From: Methanothrix sp.
GTDB taxonomy: Archaea > Halobacteriota > Methanosarcinia > Methanotrichales > Methanotrichaceae
Direction: 5' to 3'
Assembly (NCBI GenBank): GCA_003162615.1
Contig: PMNG01000136.1
Span: 1-9,014, forward strand
DNA: 9,014 nt
In this document: positions 5,937-9,014 of the stretch, piece by piece
Numbering within the stretch: the stretch's first letter is position 1
Layout of the letters: each line of letters starts with the position of its first letter
Notes under the pieces: generated by a model
The model's database searches: none
What the model was told of the DNA's origin: nothing
Seen by the model: the letters and a program-made list of their open reading frames with translations, nothing else
Made by a program: the position numbers and the translations under genes

Positions 5937-6878
5937 TTGGTCGATCTTTTCGGGACAAAGAAGTACATAGATCGAATCGGTGAGCTTGAGTTGCTCGTCT
6001 CAAAGTTGACCGAGGATAAGCTTGAGCAGGCCTCCCAGATCGAAAAGCGGGAGGAGAAGATTCGAAAGCTAACAAGCGCCTACCAGGAGGCCAACCTGGC
6101 GCTGAAGGCCGCAGAGAAGAAAGCATCCTCTTCCTCGGCTATTCCCCAGAAGGCTGATGAGGAGACGAAGATTAGCCAGACTGTCAGCGGACTCAGGCTT
6201 CGGCCAACGGAAGTGGAGAAGCTACTGGAAAGGCTCGATGACATCAGATCTCCAGAGGACGATCTTCTGACAGCTTATCTGAAGAGTCCGACAGATCTAC
6301 CTCCGGAAGCTGAAAAGCTTGCAGGATCGATCAAATCCGACCGAGGGATGGCTGTTCTTTACTGCCCCTTTATCTTCACCCTGGCCCTGGTCCCGCCGTT
6401 GCCTGTGACGCAAAGCCCTCCAACTTTCGGCAGTGCATTCCAGCTCGATCAGCTTCGGGATTTTATGGAGACTCCCGTCCTGGTCATATCAGCCCATGCA
6501 GGAGACACCTTCATAGGTTTGGCTCTTACCAAAAGCGATTTTGAGATCCAGGAGCGGGTGGAGAGCCCTGTGAAAGAGAAGCACTCCAAGGGCGGCTGGA
6601 GCCAGAAGAGATTCGAGAGGCTGCGTGAGGAGGATATCCGCAACCATGCCGATGCCGTAGTCCAGAAGCTCGGGGAGATGGCTGTAAGATTCAGATCCAT
6701 AGCCAGGTACGCAGTGATTGGCGGAGATCCTGCTCTCCTGAGGATGGTATTGCCAACGCTGGATTTACCCGTTGTCGAAAGGAAGCTTGAGAGGCACGAC
6801 GAGAGGAGACCCGACAAGCTGTTGGATGAGGTTTACAGCTTCTATTGCTATCGCAGGCTGCCGGAGTTGAAAGAGTGA
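5937..6878 (+). CDS. Archaeal VLRF1-domain protein (Vms1-like peptidyl-tRNA hydrolase family)
   Basis: The 313-residue product starts at TTG with a good ribosome-binding site. Residues about 10-65 are a charged, heptad-like coiled coil, then a Ser/Ala-rich linker (62-70) and a helical stretch to about 130. Residues about 175-310 resemble the VLRF1 domain, an eRF1-domain-2 relative: strand V-L-V-I-S-A-H-A-G-D (181-190), then the conserved loop H-S-K-G-G-W-S-Q-K-R-F-E-R (216-228), then an A-V-I-G-G-D strand (249-254). Known: yeast Vms1 and human ANKZF1 use this domain, with a catalytic Gln in place of the GGQ Gln of release factors, to free stalled chains from tRNA on 60S subunits. Gln223 is the matching residue here. 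I infer a ribosome rescue or quality-control role. Vms1's zinc finger and ankyrin repeats are absent; the N-terminal coiled coil may replace them in ribosome contact. The LRV protein follows after six bases, probably co-transcribed. Confidence 0.78.
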   Translation: MVDLFGTKKYIDRIGELELLVSKLTEDKLEQASQIEKREEKIRKLTSAYQEANLALKAAEKKASSSSAIPQKADEETKISQTVSGLRLRPTEVEKLLERLDDIRSPEDDLLTAYLKSPTDLPPEAEKLAGSIKSDRGMAVLYCPFIFTLALVPPLPVTQSPPTFGSAFQLDQLRDFMETPVLVISAHAGDTFIGLALTKSDFEIQERVESPVKEKHSKGGWSQKRFERLREEDIRNHADAVVQKLGEMAVRFRSIARYAVIGGDPALLRMVLPTLDLPVVERKLERHDERRPDKLLDEVYSFYCYRRLPELKE

Positions 6879-6884
6879 AAGACA

Positions 6885-7769
6885 ATGGTTGAAGCCGAAA
6901 AAGAAAAAAAAGTCGAAAAAAAGACTCCAATGGAGGGTGAAACCGCAGAGTGGAACCTTGCCGAGCAATCCCTGTCTTTCGATTGGCACGTGAGAAGGAG
7001 GGTGGCCTGGAATCCGTGCACCGGGGAGGAGATTCTGCGGCGGCTGGCAAGGGATGACGTGCAGTGGGTCCGGGAGGCAGTAGCAGGCAATAAAAGAACC
7101 CCGGAGGATGTCCTAGTTCGGCTGGCAGGCGACTGCGATGGATTCGTCAGGGCTGCAGTGGCTCTGAACGAAAGAACACCGGCAGAGGTACTGGACGATC
7201 TGGCGGCGGATGAGGCGGTGGACTACGACTACACTCTCGACAAGAATCGCTATCTCATAAAAGAAGCAGTAGCCAGAAACCCGAATGTTACCAAGGAAGC
7301 ACTCCGAGCCCTCTCATCCGATAGCGAAGAGCACGTCCGGGCATCGGCAGCGTCCAACCTCAGGATCGCGCCACAACTGCTTGACAAGCTGTCCAGGGAC
7401 GTGAGCTGGCTGGTCAGAGATAATATTGCCAAAAACGATGCAACTCTTGAGGCCATGCTTGCTTATCTCTCCGCTGACAGGATCGTGGACGTGAGGATCT
7501 CAGTCGCTCTTAACGCCAAGACGCCTAAAACGGCATTGGCCGCCCTGGCCTTGGATAAAAGCTGGGAAGTGAGAGAAGCAGTCGGCCGTAACCCTAACCT
7601 GGACAAAAAAGACCTTGCTGAGCTATCTAGCCATTGGTCGTGGAAGGTTCGGGAGGCAGTTGCTCTAAACTCCAGCACGCCTGAAGAAATCCTGGAGCAT
7701 CTGGCCATAGATCCGGATCAGAGCGTCAACAAGGCAGCACGAGAGCGCCTAACTAAAACCACTGGTTAA
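6885..7769 (+). CDS. Leucine-rich-repeat-variant (LRV/HEAT-like) repeat protein
   Basis: This 294-residue protein opens with a Lys/Glu-rich tail (residues 1-20) and is then almost wholly repeats. About nine units of 26 residues run from residue 35 to the end, with consensus V-R-E-A-V-A-x-N-x-x-T-P-E-E-V-L-x-x-L-A-x-D. The third is longer, with an insertion D-E-A-V-D-Y-D-Y-T-L at about 108-117, and a partial tenth closes the chain. This is the LRV family, an alpha/3-10 helical solenoid first described in Azotobacter. The Azotobacter protein has an N-terminal Cys-rich [4Fe-4S] module; here only two lone Cys are present, so no cluster is expected. Such solenoids are protein-binding scaffolds; the partner is unknown. 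The ATG lies six bases after the VLRF1 stop, which suggests an operon and perhaps a shared task. The start lacks a strong ribosome-binding site; Met16 is an alternative. The stop overlaps that of the converging gene. Confidence 0.85.
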   Translation: MVEAEKEKKVEKKTPMEGETAEWNLAEQSLSFDWHVRRRVAWNPCTGEEILRRLARDDVQWVREAVAGNKRTPEDVLVRLAGDCDGFVRAAVALNERTPAEVLDDLAADEAVDYDYTLDKNRYLIKEAVARNPNVTKEALRALSSDSEEHVRASAASNLRIAPQLLDKLSRDVSWLVRDNIAKNDATLEAMLAYLSADRIVDVRISVALNAKTPKTALAALALDKSWEVREAVGRNPNLDKKDLAELSSHWSWKVREAVALNSSTPEEILEHLAIDPDQSVNKAARERLTKTTG

Positions 7770-8287
7770 AACCAGACAGCAAAAGCTCTAATCTCTGAAA
7801 CTTGCCATCCGTCTTCCCCGAACACGCCTCCCTGGCTCCGCTTAAATATCTCTCTGGTCTGAGGATCTATGAGAGTCATCTCCGCCTTCGGGCCCAAGTC
7901 AGGGGTTTCTTTGGGCCTCCTGGGTGACTTCAGCCTTGTGGGCCGCTCAGCAGTGGGCTTCACCGGTGGGGTTTGATAGGGACAGGGGACAGAAACGCCC
8001 AGAATCTCTGACAGATCATCGTTGAGCATCTCTCTGTCTAGGTAAGATGCACCCGACGATGTCTTCATATTCATCCCAAGAAGGTCTTCGGCTGTCACTA
8101 TGCCCACAAGGTCGTTTGGAACTGGCGACATGAGCCTCACAATCCCACACGCGCACCTGGGGTGATATTCCTTGAACCTGTACCACAACCTTCTGGCCGG
8201 GTCATGGCTGTTCTCGGCCGCAGATGAGGAGGGCTTGGAGTCAAAAGAGGCAAGAATGGACTTAACGGTATCTAGCGTCACAGCCAC
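7766..8287 (-). CDS. Uncharacterised protein, apparently missing its N-terminus through a frameshift
   Basis: I do not recognise this 173-residue protein. It starts at a GTG (8285-8287) with no ribosome-binding site. It has a Ser-rich stretch near residue 20, an aromatic and basic segment L-W-Y-R-F-K-E-Y-H-P with C-A-C just after it (34-47), a Pro/Arg/Lys-rich probably disordered linker (about 105-133), and a compact C-terminal part with T-L-I-D-P-Q-T-R-E-I-F (about 137-147). No signal peptide or membrane segment is seen. It converges on the LRV gene and the two stops share the bases TTAA at 7766-7769. The reading frame stays open for 29 codons upstream of the GTG but holds no start codon, and its translation looks like real protein, so the natural gene probably began at the ATG at 8381-8383. 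Confidence 0.6.
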   Translation of the reverse strand: MAVTLDTVKSILASFDSKPSSSAAENSHDPARRLWYRFKEYHPRCACGIVRLMSPVPNDLVGIVTAEDLLGMNMKTSSGASYLDREMLNDDLSEILGVSVPCPYQTPPVKPTAERPTRLKSPRRPKETPDLGPKAEMTLIDPQTREIFKRSQGGVFGEDGWQVSEIRAFAVWF

Positions 8288-8383
8288 ATAATTGCAGTCG
8301 TCGGGGTAGACAGAACCTCGGGCATCAGTGGCAAAAACACTGCGTCCATCAGAATCTGGTAGGAGAACGTATCCTCAGGCATG
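8288..8383 (-). other. Probable lost N-terminal coding segment of the 7766-8287 gene
   Basis: The open frame from 8374 down to 8288 translates as Y-V-L-L-P-D-S-D-G-R-S-V-F-A-T-D, then about a dozen more residues, and runs straight into the downstream protein. It has no start codon and is closed by TGA at 8375-8377. An ATG at 8381-8383 in the next frame reads M-P-E. Adding one G to the GG of GAGGA near 8374 would join M-P-E-G-Y-V-L-L-P-D into a single gene of about 206 residues. A box A lies 20-30 bases before this ATG, at the distance expected for a leaderless archaeal transcript. Confidence 0.55.
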
Positions 8384-8399
8384 CCGTATACTAATAGTC

Positions 8400-8414
8400 T
8401 TATAGGATAAAAAT
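8400..8414 (-). promoter_or_regulatory. Candidate box A of the uncharacterised minus-strand gene
   Basis: On the minus strand the sequence reads ATTTTTATCCTATAA. Its centre is about 24 bases before the ATG at 8381-8383, so transcription would begin at or next to that ATG and give a leaderless mRNA. This supports 8383, not the GTG at 8287, as the ancestral start. Confidence 0.4.
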
Positions 8415-8481
8415 GTTTTGAATGTCAAGCTAATAATCTTTGGATATGGGCTATCTGTCGCTTACGGGATTGAGGGGATGA

Positions 8482-8863
8482 GAATGTTCCTGGATAATTG
8501 GCCTTGGTCGCCGGTCTTTGATTACTTCCAGGTTGCCCAGTGGTCGGAAGACGAAGGCTAAACAGGGCGGTTATGCAGACGGAAAAGCGGCCATAGGATA
8601 CAAAGAGCGTCGAAGGAGCAGAGTTTTGATGTTGTACGAAGATAGGGCAGCTACGGTTCATAGGTCTTTAAGCTTAAGGAGACCACGCCGGATGCGCCCT
8701 TACAAAAGGTTGCCAGCTCTTAAACGCAGAAGGCCACTACAAAGAAGGCAAGCCATTCCGCCCTATGCAGGTTAAAAGGATATTGAATAGAAAGGCCTTC
8801 TATTAAGATATCTACAGATATTCTGGCGTTGAGACTGAAGGACAACACCAGACAATTCGTTAG
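8482..8863 (+). pseudogene. Decayed C-terminal fragment of a serine site-specific recombinase
   Basis: Three reading frames placed end to end give the C-terminal half of a large serine recombinase. Frame one holds L-P-S-G-R-K-T-K-A-K-Q-G-G-Y-A-D-G and A-I-G-Y-K, then E-D-R-A-A-T-V-H-R to about 8664. Frame two holds V-F-K-L-K-E-T-T-P-D-A (from 8664). Frame three holds L-N-A-E-G, then K-E-G-K-P-F-R-P-M-Q-V-K-R-I-L-N-R-K-A-F-Y to 8803. An ochre stop at 8804-8806 follows, and the frame then continues D-I-Y-R-Y-S-G-V-E-T-E-G-Q-H-Q-T to a TAG at 8861-8863. Restoring one G near 8664 and one T near 8729 makes the frames continuous. The N-terminal catalytic domain with the nucleophilic Ser is not found upstream. 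The family's G-G-Y-A, G-Y and Q-V-K-R-I-L signatures make the assignment fairly safe. It marks an old integrated element. Confidence 0.78.
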
Positions 8864-8918
8864 CCTTGCGAAATTCGAAATCTAATTAACGATCCATTGG
8901 CACTGAAGTTTGGTTCTG

Positions 8919-8935
8919 AAAATTATATTTAATTA
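8919..8935 (+). promoter_or_regulatory. Box A promoter of the regulator gene at the window edge
   Basis: AAAATTATATTTAATTA is a strong archaeal box A. It is centred about 50 bases before the ATG at 8977, giving a predicted start near 8953 and a leader of about 25 nt that contains AGGAG at 8963-8967, some nine bases from the ATG. Confidence 0.6.
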
Positions 8936-8976
8936 ATCGCCCTAAGTAATGTTTAGAGTCTTAGGAGAGCGTTGTT

Positions 8977-9014
8977 ATGAAGAGAAGCAGAGAAGAGATC
9001 GTATCGAAGATCCT
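8977..9014 (+). CDS. Start of a probable winged-helix transcriptional regulator (cut by the window end)
   Basis: Only the first 12 full codons and part of the next are present: M-K-R-S-R-E-E-I-V-S-K-I, then probably L. This opening resembles the family of small archaeal winged-helix regulators, common in methanogens, whose first helix starts with R-S-R-E-E-I. A box A and an AGGAG site lie upstream at suitable distances. The family call rests on a dozen residues and could be wrong; that a gene begins here is much safer. Confidence 0.6.
   Translation, partial: MKRSREEIVSKI

Noticed and set aside
8425..8661. Minus-strand open frame of 78 codons
   Set aside because: It is antisense to the recombinase relic, whose plus-strand frames give recognisable motifs.
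1..9014. CRISPR array or insertion-sequence ends
   Set aside because: No regularly spaced direct repeats beyond the two-copy leader repeat, and no terminal inverted repeats or intact transposase were seen.

Overview
The window comes from an archaeon, most likely a euryarchaeote and possibly a methanogen of the Methanothrix type. The firmest evidence is a tRNA-Arg(TCG) gene with a 16-nt intron that folds into a canonical archaeal bulge-helix-bulge. Supporting evidence is AT-rich box A promoter elements, heavy AGG/AGA arginine codon use, and an archaeal-type VLRF1 protein and winged-helix regulator. The genus is a guess; the domain is not.

Left half (17-5503, minus strand): one tight four-gene operon, read right to left. 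It encodes a NuoE/HydC-like [2Fe-2S] subunit, a NuoF/HydB-like FMN subunit with extra N- and C-terminal iron-sulfur domains, a NuoG/formate-dehydrogenase-alpha-like iron-sulfur subunit, and an NfnA-like FAD/[2Fe-2S] subunit. The last three genes overlap end to start (10 and 8 nt), so a single cytoplasmic complex is likely. The large subunit keeps its iron-sulfur wiring but lacks the stretch that carries the catalytic Cys/Sec-His of formate dehydrogenases, and no hydrogenase H-cluster is seen. I infer a soluble flavin-based electron-bifurcating or transhydrogenase-type complex joining NAD(H), ferredoxin and a second nucleotide site on the NfnA-like subunit. This is the most interesting system in the window.

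Middle (5504-7769): a divergent intergenic region with promoters on both strands, then the tRNA-Arg gene. A short leader with a 19-20 bp tandem repeat follows, then a TTG-started gene for an archaeal VLRF1 protein (Vms1-like peptidyl-tRNA hydrolase family). Six bases later comes a nine-repeat leucine-rich-repeat-variant (LRV/HEAT-like) protein. The tRNA plus VLRF1 plus repeat protein hint at translation quality control.

Right end (7766-9014): an unrecognised minus-strand gene converges on the LRV gene and shares its TTAA stop bases. Its N-terminus appears to be cut off by a one-base deletion. Next is a decayed C-terminal fragment of a large serine recombinase (two one-base deletions and an internal stop), a trace of a past mobile element. 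The window closes with the first 13 codons of a probable winged-helix transcriptional regulator behind a clear box A.
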